From Microbulbifer agarilyticus (lineage in GTDB: Bacteria > Pseudomonadota > Gammaproteobacteria > Pseudomonadales > Cellvibrionaceae): 64,000 nt of DNA. Position numbers and translations under genes: made by a program. Where the stretch lies: contig NZ_CP019650.1 of the NCBI RefSeq assembly GCF_001999945.1, positions 2,967,001-3,031,000 of the forward strand. Reading direction: 5' to 3'. The notes below the pieces were generated by a model. The model ran no database searches. It saw only the letters and a list, made by a program, of their open reading frames with translations, and was not told the origin of the DNA. Below, piece by piece: positions 25,483-38,300 of this stretch (position 1 is its first letter; each line of letters opens with the position of its first letter).

Positions 25483-26310
25483 ATGAAATACGCTTTATCC
25501 CTGATCCTGCTCGTTATTTTCAGCGGTGCCGAACTCGCGGCAAGTGCAGATCCCGAGTACGCAACGTCAACGCCAGGATTCAATATGGGCGATGCCATCA
25601 ACATCGCCGGCAGACAGCGCATGCTTTCGCAGCGCATCACGCAAACCTATATCCTGCAGGGCATTCAGCCCTCCGTAGAAAAGCACCGTCAGGTATTCGA
25701 GCGTTCGATGTCAGAGTTTGAGCGCAATCTGAACCAGCTGGCAAACTTTAAACCGGCTGCCCCGGTAACCAGTACGCTCCGTCTGGTACAGGAGGAATGG
25801 AAGGGTTTTGCGGAAATTGCGCGCGAACCCGTGAGCAAGTTCAACGCGGCAGAATTATTTCGACGCAGTAATACGCTGCTGCCGGCGGCGCACACCTATG
25901 TGATGCGGCTGCAGGCGCTAGCCAACCACAGCAGTGCCGAATTGGTAAACGTTTCCGGCCGCCAGCGTATGTTATCCCAGCGTATCGCAAAGAATTATGT
26001 GGCCCAGTACTGGGGTGTGGCAGGCAGCGAGGGCACGCGCTTACTGTACGAGGACCTCGCGGAATTTGAACAGATGCTGAGCTTCTTGCTCGACAGCCAA
26101 CTCAACACGACTGAGATTACCCGCAACCTGCTGAAGACCCAGGGACACCTGAGTTATGCAAGCCGCGGGTTCGATGGGGAGATGCAGATGTCGGAATCAC
26201 GCCAGATTCATGTGATTACTGGCACCACCGACATTATGCTGCGCAATATGAATGTCGTTACGGGCCAGTACGCAGAACTGCTTAACGCAGTAGAGGTAGC
26301 AGCCCGCTAA
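25483..26310 (+). CDS. secreted tandem PilJ/NarX-like P-box protein
   Basis: 275-residue exported protein with a signal peptide (cleavage near AASA, residues 19-22) and no transmembrane helix, histidine kinase or chemotaxis signalling domain. It has two four-helix-type units. Each carries a P-box-like motif: INIAGRQRMLSQR at residues 39-51 and VNVSGRQRMLSQR at 155-167. These belong to the PilJ N-terminal domain and resemble the nitrate-binding P-box of NarX/NarQ, whose pattern is IN.AG..RM.S.R. The Arg of each motif (46 and 162) corresponds to the nitrate-binding Arg. ATG 25483 has AGGAAAG upstream. Next to nitrate uptake genes, a periplasmic nitrate or nitrite binder is the natural guess; unproven. 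Confidence 0.8.
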   Translation: MKYALSLILLVIFSGAELAASADPEYATSTPGFNMGDAINIAGRQRMLSQRITQTYILQGIQPSVEKHRQVFERSMSEFERNLNQLANFKPAAPVTSTLRLVQEEWKGFAEIAREPVSKFNAAELFRRSNTLLPAAHTYVMRLQALANHSSAELVNVSGRQRMLSQRIAKNYVAQYWGVAGSEGTRLLYEDLAEFEQMLSFLLDSQLNTTEITRNLLKTQGHLSYASRGFDGEMQMSESRQIHVITGTTDIMLRNMNVVTGQYAELLNAVEVAAR

Positions 26311-26323
26311 CGGAGACTGGGGG

Positions 26324-26800
26324 CTACTTGGGGCTTGCCATATATTCAATCAGCGCCACGTAGTCCTCATCGGTACAGCTAAAGCACAAGCCCGCCGGCG
26401 GCATCGCCTTGAAACCATCCCGGGCATGAGCAACCAGCGTGTCCATACCTTTCGCCATACGCGGCTTCCAGGCCTCAACGTCGCCAGTCCGGGGCGCGCC
26501 TACCAGGCCTCTCTCGTGGCAGCTGCCACAAGTCTGCTGATACATTTCCAGATGCTTTTGAGAAACCTGACCCGGTTTCGCTTTGGCTGCGGGCTGACTA
26601 GCCGTCTCACTGCCCCCCGACGCTGCCATTTCCTCAGCCACAATTTTCTGGCCTGCAGTCTGAGTTTCGGCTGCCGACGTTTCAGCAGTCGGTGTGGAAG
26701 TTTTTTCACTACAACCCAATGCAAATACACTGAGCGCAAAGATCGCGACAACGCGAGGCAGTGAGTGGAAAAGTGAACGGGGCAGAGGATGATTCAACAA
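26324..26800 (-). CDS. cytochrome c5-type lipoprotein
   Basis: 158-residue monohaem cytochrome c. Lipobox ALGC near residue 30, then a low-complexity Ser/Thr/Ala/Glu linker to about residue 75 and the haem domain. Haem motif CGSCH lies at about residues 95-99, and the axial Met in AMPPAG at about 133. The pair of cysteines in GLCFSCTDEDY is the extra disulfide typical of cytochrome c5. An electron carrier anchored in the envelope. It faces the P-box gene tail to tail with a 13-nt gap and precedes thiF on the same strand, so the latter may share its transcript. Confidence 0.88.
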   Translation of the reverse strand: MLNHPLPRSLFHSLPRVVAIFALSVFALGCSEKTSTPTAETSAAETQTAGQKIVAEEMAASGGSETASQPAAKAKPGQVSQKHLEMYQQTCGSCHERGLVGAPRTGDVEAWKPRMAKGMDTLVAHARDGFKAMPPAGLCFSCTDEDYVALIEYMASPK

Positions 26801-26843
26801 GAGGAGCTCCCTATCATTATTAGGTATTCCTCTTTTTTACTGG

Positions 26844-27608
26844 TTATCCGCACACGGGGCAAGTACTGTTTTGCGATAGCCCCAGAGAACGCCACTCAAG
26901 GCTGCCGGCCTCGAACAGCTGCAATTGGTTCAAGCTGGTGAACGGCAAGCCCACAATAGACTTGATTGCCTCCAACGCCTGAGCGCTGCCAATCATGCCC
27001 AGCGCGGGCCCGATCACGCCTACGGTTGCGCAGTTCTCCGCCTCGGGCAAGTCCGTTGTTTCGCCAGCCGGCGGAAACAGACAGGCGTAACAGGGGGAAT
27101 CTGAACTTCGAAAATCGAAGCTGACAAGCTGCCCCGAAAAACCCCGCACCGAAGCCATCACCACGGCTACCTTCTGTGCCCGGCACACACGATTAATGAT
27201 ATGGCGAATATTCAGGTTGTCGGTACAGTCCAGCACCACATCAAAGTTCTGCTCGGACAACAACGCTGACAGCCAGGCTTCATCGGCCATACGACTGTGG
27301 GCGTGCACACGGACCTCAGGGTTGGTTGCCGTCAATTGCTGCGCGGCAACCACAGCCTTGTCCTTATCCCGGTGATTGGTCTTGTACAGTACCTGACGCT
27401 GGAGATTAGAGATATCCACCTGGTCGCCATCCACCAGATGTAGTTCACCGATACCGGCCGCAGCAAGGTATAGCGCGGCGGGACTACCGAGACCGCCCAG
27501 CCCAATAATGAGCACACGTGCCGAACCCAGCTTCTCCTGACCGGTTTCACCGATCTGCGGCAACATGATCTGCCGGCTGTAGCGCTGTAGTTGTTTACGA
27601 CTCAACAC
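26844..27608 (-). CDS. thiF: ThiF/MoeB-type sulfur-carrier adenylyltransferase
   Basis: 254-residue E1-like enzyme that adenylates the C-terminal Gly of ThiS before sulfur transfer. Nucleotide motif IGLGGLGSPAALYLAAAG (about residues 34-51), then VDGDQVDISNLQRQVLY and Asp in VLDCTDN. Zinc cysteines are CYAC (about 173-176) and CPVC at the C-terminus (about 250-253). A conserved Cys sits in NCATVGVIGPALG. MoeB is a near relative; the thi operon context supports ThiF. Last gene of the operon, 47 nt after thiDE. Confidence 0.9.
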   Translation of the reverse strand: MLSRKQLQRYSRQIMLPQIGETGQEKLGSARVLIIGLGGLGSPAALYLAAAGIGELHLVDGDQVDISNLQRQVLYKTNHRDKDKAVVAAQQLTATNPEVRVHAHSRMADEAWLSALLSEQNFDVVLDCTDNLNIRHIINRVCRAQKVAVVMASVRGFSGQLVSFDFRSSDSPCYACLFPPAGETTDLPEAENCATVGVIGPALGMIGSAQALEAIKSIVGLPFTSLNQLQLFEAGSLEWRSLGLSQNSTCPVCG

Positions 27609-27655
27609 GGGCTCGACTCCAGTGAACCAGATTATTCACGTAACTATTCACATAA

Positions 27656-29221
27656 CTATTCAATAACAGCGCGCAGTTGCGTAACTGCGGCTTGGTAATC
27701 GGGGGCCTGGGTAATCGCAGTTACCACAGCAATACTGCCGACGCCGCTCGCCGCAACATCCGGTGCGCGCTCGACATTGATCCCGCCAATCGCCACCAGC
27801 GGGTAATCTGGCAGAAGCGTCGCCATACGCGCAAGCTTTCTCGGCCCCTGCAGCTGCCCGCTCATATCTTTAGTGTTGGTGGCATAGATGGCGCCGGTCG
27901 CCAGATAACTGGGACGGTACTGCCAGGCATACAGCATTTCGAAAAAGCCGTGCGTACTGATACCTAGCTTCAACCCCGCACGCTGAATCGCCTGCAGATC
28001 AGCAGCCTGCAAGTCTTCCTGCCCCAGGTGCACACCGTAGGCACCACACTCGATCGCCAACTGCCAGTAATCATTGATAAACAGACGCAGATCAAATTTC
28101 CGGCCGATAGCTACCGCGCGTTCAATCTGCTCACGCAGGTCATCGCCAGGATTCTTGATCCGCAACTGCAGCGTCCGTACGCCCTCACGGGCTAGCTTTT
28201 CAATCCACTCCACCGTTTCCACAACCGGATACAGTCCCAGACGGGTGGTGTCGGGCTGCACAAATTCAGCGGCATAATTTTCTGCTGCGGCTGCGTCAAA
28301 GGTTGCATAGTGTTTGGCTCGCTCGCTTCCAGCGACGAGCACTTCCGGAAAATCCTGCAGTTCATTCGGCCAGCCGCAATGCCCTACCGGCCCCGGTCCT
28401 TCACCAATTTGTGAACTATTACCCAGGCGTAACCCACGGCGCACATAGGCATTGGCTACCACGCAAGCGTCTTTGAGCGGATATCCCTGCGCAAGTATCG
28501 CAGCAACCGCTGAAGAATAAGTGCAGCCGGTGCCGTGAGTATCGCGGGTATCGATTTTCCTGCCGATCAACCAGTCGCTAGTGATGCCGGTCTCACCGGG
28601 AACACATAGCAGGTCTGCGGTGGTTCCCGGCTCAATATCGAAATGCCCACCGGTTACGGCGAGCGCAATTTCATTGGCCCCGGCGAGTTTTTTTGCGGCG
28701 ATCAAGATGTCGCCGGCACTGTCTACCTCGGCCGACGCCAACCACTCCAATTCCACACGGTTGGGAGTGAGCACATCACACAGGGGTAATAGTTCGCTCA
28801 CCACCGCTGCACCAGTACTGCCTTCGGTCATCGATGCACCACTGCTGGCAACTGCAACCGGATCGTACACCACAGGTACTTGGCAACCCTGAGCCCGCAA
28901 CCCGCGCAAAAAGTCCGCCACAATGTGAACCTGGGCAGTATTGGCTAACAAACCGATTTTAATGGCCAACGGTGGCAGATCACTGAGCAGCGCATCCAGC
29001 TGTGATTGCAAAGCGGACTCTGGCAATGGATTGATCGCGGCTACGGTCAGCGTGTTTTGCGCAGTATTTGCGGTGATGGCGCTACAGCCATGGACACCGA
29101 GATCGTGAAATGTCAGCAGATCGGCCTGAATACCGGCGCCGCCACCGGAATCACTGCCGGCAATCGTCCACACAACCGGACGTGTTTGCATTGGCAATGA
29201 CATTGGCACAGCCTCGCTCAT
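27656..29221 (-). CDS. thiDE: fused HMP(-P) kinase / thiamine-phosphate synthase
   Basis: 521-residue bifunctional protein. Residues about 12-270 are ThiD: ribokinase-like, start [18 protein letters not shown], anion-hole motif [15 protein letters not shown]; it phosphorylates hydroxymethylpyrimidine phosphate. Residues about 310-521 are Thi[38 protein letters not shown] and [20 protein letters not shown]; it joins the pyrimidine and thiazole phosphates. In ThiE the usual VQLR..DW substrate region reads INDYWQLA, with Tyr-Trp in place of the usual Asp-Asn/His turn. Overlaps thiG by 4 nt, so the two are translationally coupled. Confidence 0.93.
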   Translation of the reverse strand: MSEAVPMSLPMQTRPVVWTIAGSDSGGGAGIQADLLTFHDLGVHGCSAITANTAQNTLTVAAINPLPESALQSQLDALLSDLPPLAIKIGLLANTAQVHIVADFLRGLRAQGCQVPVVYDPVAVASSGASMTEGSTGAAVVSELLPLCDVLTPNRVELEWLASAEVDSAGDILIAAKKLAGANEIALAVTGGHFDIEPGTTADLLCVPGETGITSDWLIGRKIDTRDTHGTGCTYSSAVAAILAQGYPLKDACVVANAYVRRGLRLGNSSQIGEGPGPVGHCGWPNELQDFPEVLVAGSERAKHYATFDAAAAENYAAEFVQPDTTRLGLYPVVETVEWIEKLAREGVRTLQLRIKNPGDDLREQIERAVAIGRKFDLRLFINDYWQLAIECGAYGVHLGQEDLQAADLQAIQRAGLKLGISTHGFFEMLYAWQYRPSYLATGAIYATNTKDMSGQLQGPRKLARMATLLPDYPLVAIGGINVERAPDVAASGVGSIAVVTAITQAPDYQAAVTQLRAVIE

Positions 29222-30027
29222 GCGTTTTCCCCCGCAGTCACGGTTTGCTGCCAGAACGGCATATCCAGGGTTGGGGTGCTCGGGCTGGCGGTCTGGCGCT
29301 TGAGCATCAGTCCCGCGTTGCGCGCGGCGCGCCCGGATTCAATGGCCAGCTTGAACGCCTGCGCCATCAATACCGGGTTCTGGGCTTTGGCGATGGCGGT
29401 ATTCAGCAGCACCGCATCAAAACCCATTTCCATCGCCTCACCGGCCTGCGAAGGCGCGCCAATACCGGCGTCGATAATCAACGGCGTATCCGGCAAGCGC
29501 TCGCGCAGGGTCTGCAGATTGTATTTGTTCATCAGGCCACGACCGGTGCCGATGGGGGAACCCCAGGGCATCAGTACTTCACAGCCAACTTCCAATAGTT
29601 TGCGACACACCACCAGATCGTCGGTGCAATATGGGAGCACTTTAAAGCCGCGCTTGACCAGCTCACGCGCCGCTTCGATCAAACCATAAGGGTCCGGCTG
29701 CAGATTGTAGTCATCACCGATGACCTCCAGCTTGAGCCAGTCAGTTGCGAAAATCTCGCGGCTCATTTCTGCAAGGGCAATTACTTCTTTCGGGGTCTTG
29801 CAGCCGGCGGTATTCGGCAAAAGCTGGCAGCCGGACTCCTGAATGTAATCCCAGATCATCTTGCCCTGCTGCTGCTCCGGATTCTGGCGGCGCAGGGACA
29901 AAGTAATAATTTGTGAGCCTGATGCGCTCACCGATTCGCGCATGACCGCAGGCGACGGATACAGTGCGGTACCTACCAACAGGCGACTATCGAACTCTTT
30001 GCCGTACAGTTTGAGTTTATCCGTCAT
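29218..30027 (-). CDS. thiG: thiazole synthase
   Basis: 269-residue TIM-barrel enzyme that builds thiazole phosphate from deoxyxylulose phosphate, dehydroglycine and ThiS thiocarboxylate. Schiff-base Lys in [10 protein letters not shown] (about residue 98), phosphate loop [35 protein letters not shown], and [28 protein letters not shown]. It starts 2 nt after thiS and overlaps thiDE by 4 nt. Confidence 0.96.
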   Translation of the reverse strand: MTDKLKLYGKEFDSRLLVGTALYPSPAVMRESVSASGSQIITLSLRRQNPEQQQGKMIWDYIQESGCQLLPNTAGCKTPKEVIALAEMSREIFATDWLKLEVIGDDYNLQPDPYGLIEAARELVKRGFKVLPYCTDDLVVCRKLLEVGCEVLMPWGSPIGTGRGLMNKYNLQTLRERLPDTPLIIDAGIGAPSQAGEAMEMGFDAVLLNTAIAKAQNPVLMAQAFKLAIESGRAARNAGLMLKRQTASPSTPTLDMPFWQQTVTAGENA

Positions 30028-30029
30028 GC

Positions 30030-30230
30030 TTAACCTCCCACCACTGGCGCAACAATATCCAGCTGGTCACCAGCGCTCAGGGTTGTTGCGTCATAGGTCG
30101 CACGGGGAACGAAGTCACCATTGACTGCCACCGCAAAAGTTTCACCGGTGTAACCAAGCTGCTGCAACAGCGCGGCAACCGAAGCGCCGTCATTCAAATT
30201 TACATTCTCGCCATTGACCAGTAATTGCAT
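30030..30230 (-). CDS. thiS: sulfur carrier protein ThiS
   Basis: 66-residue ubiquitin-like carrier with the essential C-terminal Gly-Gly (VAPVVGG). It receives sulfur as a thiocarboxylate after ThiF adenylation and gives it to ThiG. Start ATG at 30230 overlaps the last base of the thiO stop (TGATG). Confidence 0.95.
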   Translation of the reverse strand: MQLLVNGENVNLNDGASVAALLQQLGYTGETFAVAVNGDFVPRATYDATTLSAGDQLDIVAPVVGG

Positions 30231-31338
30231 CAGGTCACCTGTTCCGTTTCTTGGGTTAATTTGGACAACGCATCCTCGACCTGCAGCACCAGCGCCGGCG
30301 CCAGCAGATAGCCGTGGCGAAAGAGGCCATTCACGCGTATCAGCCCTGGCTCACTTTCCACGACAGGAAGGTTGTCCATGGTGGCCGGCCGACAGTTCAC
30401 ACGGGTTTCGATCACCCGCGCTTCAGCAAACGCCGGATGGATCGAATACAGTGCACTGGAAAGCTCCATACTGGAACGCAGCGAAATCGGGCTCATATCC
30501 TCGCTCTCGATCTCGGTCGCGCCGATCACCGTTTGGTGGTTCGCACGAGGTACTGCGTAAAGCTGGTAACGCGGGTGTAGCAACCGCACTGGGCGCTGCA
30601 GCTGTACCTCTGCGGTTTCCACCACCATCACTTCACCGCGCACGCCGCGCAGGCCATGGATAGCACCATTGGCGCCGAGGCCACGGGCGTCTATCACCAG
30701 GTCAAACGCTTCGCTACCACGTGCCGTAAGCACTTCGTTCGGGGCGCATTCGACGGCAGTATGCTCGTACAGCCTTACCCCGTTTTGCATCACCGCCTGT
30801 AGTAATGCCGGAAGCAGCTTGCGGTTATCCACATCCGCTTCCGAGGCTAAAAACAAGCCTTGCTCGAAGCGATCCAGCTCCGGTTCCAGCGCACTCAGGC
30901 CACGGCTATCGAGCCAACGCAACTGGTCACCGCCTGCACCACCCAATTTGGCCGTCAGCTCCTGCTGAAACTGCAGCAATTCACTGCGGTCCTGCGGGTG
31001 GGCGACCAGCACACTACCGGATTGACGGTAATCAACACTCACCCCCACTTCCTGCTCCAGCTGTGCCACCCAACGCGGCCAGTTTTGCAGGCTGTGCATA
31101 CCAAGCTCGTAGATAGGGAGCGGGCAGTGAAACAGCTCGGAGAGTGGGGAGATCATGCCGGCCGCGGTGTGACACGCGCCCGAGGGGTTATCCAGGCTAC
31201 CGGCGTCAAACAAGCTGACTCGATAACCCTCTGTGGATAACCGCCAGGCCAGCAGGCGCCCCATCAAACCGGCGCCTGCAATTGCGATATTTAATTCAGC
31301 GTGTGCCACAACTTCCTTCCGAACCGGCAACTGGGGCA

Positions 31339-31339
<1 letters not shown>
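30230..31339 (-). CDS. thiO: glycine oxidase
   Basis: 369-residue FAD enzyme that supplies dehydroglycine for the thiazole, the oxygen-dependent replacement for ThiH. FAD motif IAIAGAGLMGRLLAWRLS (about residues 18-35), conserved GACHTAAGMISPLSE (about 53-67) and C-terminal RVNGLFRHGYLLAPAL. Start ATG at 31339 shares a base with the thiC stop (TAATG). An ATG near the FAD motif is absent, so the first 17 residues are likely real. Its presence instead of thiH suggests an aerobic lifestyle. Confidence 0.92.
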
Positions 31340-33276
<1,937 letters not shown>

Positions 33277-33401
33277 TCATTAGCTGACGCTTGTTTCCAT
33301 TTAATGGTATCCGTGAATGGAATATCGGGGTGCAGAAAGGGAGAGAGAGGCTCGAGCGTGGAGAGTGGTTCCAGCGCACGAAAAGTAGCGAATTCAGATC
33401 T

Positions 33402-33482
33402 TGTTCCCTACGCAGGGGTTACCCTGATCAGGTTCAACGGATCTCGCGACAGCGATCTCAGCCCAAAAGGCACTCCGACAAG
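33402..33482 (-). promoter_or_regulatory. TPP riboswitch (THI box)
   Basis: On the minus strand the conserved aptamer blocks are all present in order: GGAGTGCC, GGGCTGAGAT, CCGTTGAACCTGATC, AGGGTAA, CTGCGTAGGGAA. It lies 140 nt before thiC and will repress the operon when thiamine diphosphate is high. No clear intrinsic terminator follows, so control is more likely at translation start or by Rho. Confidence 0.95.
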
Positions 33483-33622
33483 TTGGCGCTGAGTATAGGG
33501 GATGAGGCCGGGTTTGAACAGAAACCGAGGTGACGTTTCGCGACTTGTAACTTCCGTGGAGTCGCCCAGCTCTGACCACAGAGCACCCTCTGATGCCTTT
33601 TTCGCCACCTTATACTGGCCCC

Positions 33623-33925
33623 ATGAAGCCAGATACCAGCACCGTGATGCGCAACATCATCTCAGAAGTACGCGCCACCCTGCCTTTCACCATGCCGGCC
33701 GCCGAACTCTGCGCCGGCCCCTGTCAGGGGTGTGCGAAGAAACTGCTGGAATATCTGGATCAGGAAATCGACGAGTGGGAACACCGGCTGGATGCGGATG
33801 AAAAACCGACAATTGGGGAAGTGGCGAAGTTTGGCAAAACCTGCAGTCGGATTCACAAGGCCATCGCCGCAAACGGCTTGATCACGTCAGATCGAGAACC
33901 GGGAAAAAATACAGATGCTAAATGA
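33623..33925 (+). CDS. small conserved-type protein, unknown function
   Basis: 100-residue cytoplasmic protein. The segment ELCAGPCQGCAKKLLEYLDQEIDEWEHRL (about residues 24-52) has three closely spaced cysteines and a helical, acidic stretch; a fourth Cys is in KTCSRIHKAI near residue 75. The cysteines might bind a metal. I recall similar small proteins in Pseudomonas and relatives but cannot give a function. Divergent from thiC. Start chosen at ATG 33623, as the ten upstream codons look like leader. Followed by the palindromic repeat at 33936-34032. Confidence 0.7.
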   Translation: MKPDTSTVMRNIISEVRATLPFTMPAAELCAGPCQGCAKKLLEYLDQEIDEWEHRLDADEKPTIGEVAKFGKTCSRIHKAIAANGLITSDREPGKNTDAK

Positions 33926-33935
33926 GAAGGCGAAT

Positions 33936-34032
33936 TGTCGGGCAGGGCTTTTCAGGATCGTCGCAAACAGGATGTTTGCGACGAAGCGCCCAGGGATGGG
34001 TCTACAGCGGTCCTGAAAAGCCCTGCGCGACA
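33936..34032. repeat. dispersed palindromic repeat, copy 1
   Basis: 97-bp element between the small gene at 33623-33925 and accA. The outer arms of 22 nt, TGTCGGGCAGGGCTTTTCAGGA (33936-33957) and its complement at 34011-34032, pair with one mismatch. Inside is a perfect 11-bp hairpin TCGTCGCAAAC / GTTTGCGACGA (33958-33984), then CGCCCAGGGATGGG. The core is shared with copy 2 at 39010-39106. Confidence 0.85.
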
Positions 34033-34087
34033 GTTTGCCGCCACAGAATCAATTCAGAACCACCTAAGGCCTTAGAGAGGCCAAAAA

Positions 34088-35044
34088 TTAGCTAACAACG
34101 TTGCCGTAGCTCATAAGACGCTGGTAACGCTTCTCCAGCAGCTCATCCAGAGGAACAGCACTCAGCTTATCCAGCTGCTCAGACAGACGATCGCGCAGAC
34201 GCGCTGCCATCAGGTCCGGATCGCGGTGCGCACCACCGAGAGGCTCAGGCAGGGTTTCATCCACAATGCCGAGTTCCTCAAGCACACTGGAAGTTACACC
34301 CATGGCCTCGGCCGCCAGCGGCGCCTTCTCCACAGTCTTCCAAATAATATTCGCGCAACCTTCCGGGGAAATCACAAAGTAAGTGGAGTACTGCAGCATG
34401 TTCAGCTGGTCGCCCACACCGATCGCGAGTGCGCCACCGGAAGAGCCCTCACCAATCACCGTACAGATAATCGGCGTACGCAGACGGGACATTACCGCCA
34501 GGTTCTTGGCAATCGCCTCGGAAATACCGCGCTCCTCACTATCGATACCCGGGTAGGCCCCCGGAGTGTCGATCAGCGTCAGCACCGGCATCTTAAAGCG
34601 CTCCGCCATCTCCATCACGCGCTGCGCCTTGCGGTAACCTTCCGGCTTCGGCATACCAAAGTTACGCTTCACCTTCTCGTTTACCGAGCGGCCCTTCTCC
34701 TCACCAATCACCGCCACCGGGCGGCCTTCCAAACGGCCGATGCCAGCGATGATCGCCTTGTCATCACCAAAGTGACGGTCGCCGTGGAGTTCATCCCAAT
34801 CGGTGAAAATACGCTCAATGTAATCCTTCGCATAAGGACGCTGAGGATGACGGGCTACCTGGACGATCTGCCAGGGAGAGAGGTCGGAATACAGGGATTC
34901 GGTGAGCTTCTCGCTCTTTTCCCGCAGGCGGGTGATCTCTTCAGCAATATTGAGGTCATTGTCGTCCCCGACGTGCTGAAGCTCCTTGATCTTGCTTTCC
35001 AGTTCCGCAATCGGCTGTTCAAACTCGAGAAAACTGAAGTTCAT
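34088..35044 (-). CDS. accA: acetyl-CoA carboxylase carboxyltransferase, alpha subunit
   Basis: 318-residue subunit that, with AccD, transfers carboxyl from biotin to acetyl-CoA in fatty acid synthesis. Start [19 protein letters not shown] and length (E. coli 319) fit the family. An ATG 12 codons upstream is in frame but adds unconserved sequence. Crotonase-type core with [24 protein letters not shown] and [15 protein letters not shown]. Downstream of dnaE with a 263-nt gap. The usual next gene tilS is not present; the palindromic repeat follows instead. Confidence 0.96.
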   Translation of the reverse strand: MNFSFLEFEQPIAELESKIKELQHVGDDNDLNIAEEITRLREKSEKLTESLYSDLSPWQIVQVARHPQRPYAKDYIERIFTDWDELHGDRHFGDDKAIIAGIGRLEGRPVAVIGEEKGRSVNEKVKRNFGMPKPEGYRKAQRVMEMAERFKMPVLTLIDTPGAYPGIDSEERGISEAIAKNLAVMSRLRTPIICTVIGEGSSGGALAIGVGDQLNMLQYSTYFVISPEGCANIIWKTVEKAPLAAEAMGVTSSVLEELGIVDETLPEPLGGAHRDPDLMAARLRDRLSEQLDKLSAVPLDELLEKRYQRLMSYGNVVS

Positions 35045-35307
35045 GTAATTCGCGCCTTGATAATTCTGTGGGCCTGCCAAATGTTGGAAAATGCGACCAA
35101 AATACCCCGAACGGTCGCAAACAGGCCTCGTCTACTGAAAATGGCCGCTAGCTTACCGGGCCAGGACCAGCCAGTCGAGTGCACAGCGCACTAACCGGCA
35201 TCTCCTGTGTCCAATATGCCTATGTTGCTGGCGAGGTTGCTGGAGCGTGAGCAAAGAGAAACTGGCGACAGCGAATTCTCCCCTGCAACCAAGGCGGCAG
35301 GCCTAAT

Positions 35308-38300
35308 TTACTGCCGCTGATTGTAGTTGAGCTGTACCCGCTCCCGCCCAACTACCTCGCGCAGCGACTGAATCAACTGATCGTTGGGTTCCACTTTCCA
35401 CTCATCCGCCAGACGGAAAGTACCCTTCGCATCACTGCGCTCCACCTCGACCATCACCGGGCAGCTGCCACCCACGTAGGGGCGCAGGCAGGCACTAAGG
35501 CGTTGGCCCATCTTCGGCATCGCCTGAGCGCTGTCGATTTTCAAGGTCACGCCGATCACGCTGCCACTGCGCAGGTCATCCAGAGTGGACACGTTGTTCA
35601 CGCTCATCTTCAAGCCACCACTGTAATCGTCGTGGGAGATAGAGCCTTCCAGCACCAGCAGTGAATCCTTCACCAGCTTCTCGCGGTGTTCGCCAAAAGC
35701 CTCGCTGAACACCGCTGCCTCAATACGCGCACTGCGGTCATCGAGGGAAACAATGGCCATGGAATCACCGCGCTTGGTCTTCATCACACGCATGCCCACC
35801 ACCAGGCCGGCCACCTTCTGGTTTTCCCGTCCGGGCTTCAGGTCGGCGATGCGCGCATTCACCAGGTGCTTCAATTCTTCTTCGTATTCGTCGATAGGGT
35901 GGCCGGTGAGGTACAGGCCAAGGGTGTTTTTCTCCCCTTCCAAACGCTCGCGAATACTCCACGGACGTGCGCCGCGGAAATCTTCGTACACATCACCGTC
36001 GGACGCAGAGCGCACCACCTCACCGAACAGATCCATCATGCCGGCGCTGTCGTTTTTGCTCTGCTGTTCTGCAGACTTCACCGCCTCGTCCAGCGCGTTG
36101 AACAGCACCGCGCGGGAGTAGTCGAGGCCATCGGCACTGTTGGTATCCGGGCCGATGCTGTCCAGCGCACCGGAACGCACCAGCGCTTCCAGCGCGCGCT
36201 TGTTGACCTTGCGCGGGTCGATACGCGAGCAGAAGTCGAACAGGTCTGTAAACGGACCGCCGCTTTCACGCTCGGCGATGATGTTATCGATCGGGCCTTC
36301 ACCCAGGCCCTTGATCGCACCCAGGCCATAGATGATGCGGTTATCCACATCCACCGAGAACTGGTAGCTGCCCAAGTTTACATCCGGCGGCACCAGGTCC
36401 AGGCCCATGGCCCGGCACTCTTCAATGAAGATTACGACCTTATCGGTCTTGTCCATGTCCGAAGACATGGTGGCCGCCATAAACTGCGCCGGGTAATGGG
36501 CCTTCAGCCACGCGGTTTGGTAGGAAACCAGTGCATAGGCAGCGGAGTGCGATTTGTTAAAACCGTAACCGGCGAACTTTTCCACCAGGTCAAAGATCTT
36601 AATCGCCAGATCGGGATCTACCCCCTGGTCCTTGGCACCCTCTTCGAAGGTGGCCCGCTGCTTGGCCATTTCTTCGGGCTTTTTCTTACCCATGGCCCGG
36701 CGCAGCATGTCTGCGCCACCCAGGGTATAACCCGCTAGTTCCTGGGCGATCTGCATTACCTGTTCCTGGTAAACAATAACGCCGTAGGTCGGTTCGAGAA
36801 TTGGCTTCAGTTTTTCGTGCTGATACTTGGCATCCGGATAGGCCACCTGCGCACGGCCGTGCTTCCGGTTAATGAAGTCGTCCACCATGCCCGACTGCAG
36901 CGGGCCCGGACGGAACAGGGCCACCAGGGCGATCATGTCCTCGAGGTTATCTGGCTGCAGACGTTTGATCAGGTCCTTCATACCGCGGGATTCCAGCTGG
37001 AACACCGCGGTGGTTTCGGCACGCTTGATCAGTTTGAACGTCTCGGTATCGTCCAGCGGCAACGCCTCGATCACCAAAGGTTCTTTACCCTCACGCGCGC
37101 GTTGCTCGTCCACCATCGCCTTGGCCCAGTCGATGATGGTCAAGGTCCGCAGACCCAGGAAGTCGAACTTCACCAGACCCGCGTCTTCCACGTCGTTCTT
37201 ATCGAACTGGGTAACCAGACCGGCACCGGTCTCGTCACAGTACAGCGGAGCAAAATCGGTGAGCTTGGTCGGGGCGATTACGACACCACCGGCGTGCTTA
37301 CCCACGTTACGTGCAACACCCTCGAGCTGCAGCGCCATCTCCCAGATTTCCTGGCCTTCCTCGTCGTTCTCGAGGAATTCACGCAGTATTTCTTCCTGCT
37401 CGAAGGCCTTTTGCAGGGTCATGCCCACATCAGCGGGGATCATCTTGGACAGTTTATCGGCCAGGCCGTAAGACTTGCCCTGCACCCGCGCCACGTCCCG
37501 CACCACCGCCTTCGCGGCCATGGTACCGAAGGTAATAATCTGGCTTACCGCGTTGCGGCCATAGTTTTCCGCAACGTAGTTGATCACCCGGTCGCGTTTC
37601 TCCATACAGAAGTCAACGTCGAAGTCGGGCATGGAAACCCGTTCCGGGTTCAGGAATCGCTCAAACAGCAGATCGTACTGCAGCGGATCGAGATCGGTAA
37701 TTTTTTGCGAGTAGGCAATCAGCGAGCCCGCACCGGAACCCCGCCCCGGGCCAACCGGAATATCGTGATCCTTCGCCCACTGGATAAAGTCCATTACGAT
37801 CAGGAAGTAGCCCGGGAATCCCATCTGGATAACGATATCCAGCTCAAAGCGCAGGCGGTCTTCGTATTCTTTCTTACGCGCCTCGTAGTCGGGCGCGGAC
37901 TTATCGAGGATATGCTCAAGGCGCTCGTAGAGGCCGTCGAAAGAAATCTTCTCGAAGAACTGGTTTTCGGTCATGCCCTCCGGAATCGGGAACTGGGGCA
38001 GGAAGTATTTACCGAGCTGGATGGGCGAAGAACAACGACGGGCTATCTCTACCGTGTTTTCCAGCGCTTCCGGAATATCCTTGAACAGCTCGCACATTTC
38101 TTCCGGAGTACGCAGGTACTGCTCGGCAGAATAGCGGCGTTCGCGGCGCGGATCGTCCAGTGCACGGCCTTCACGAATACACACGCGTACTTCGTGGGCT
38201 TCAAACTCGCTGTCTTCGATAAAACGAACATCGTTGGTAGCCACCACCGGCAGGTTCATCTTGCCGGCCAGCTCCACCGCCGCATGCAGGTACTCTTCAT

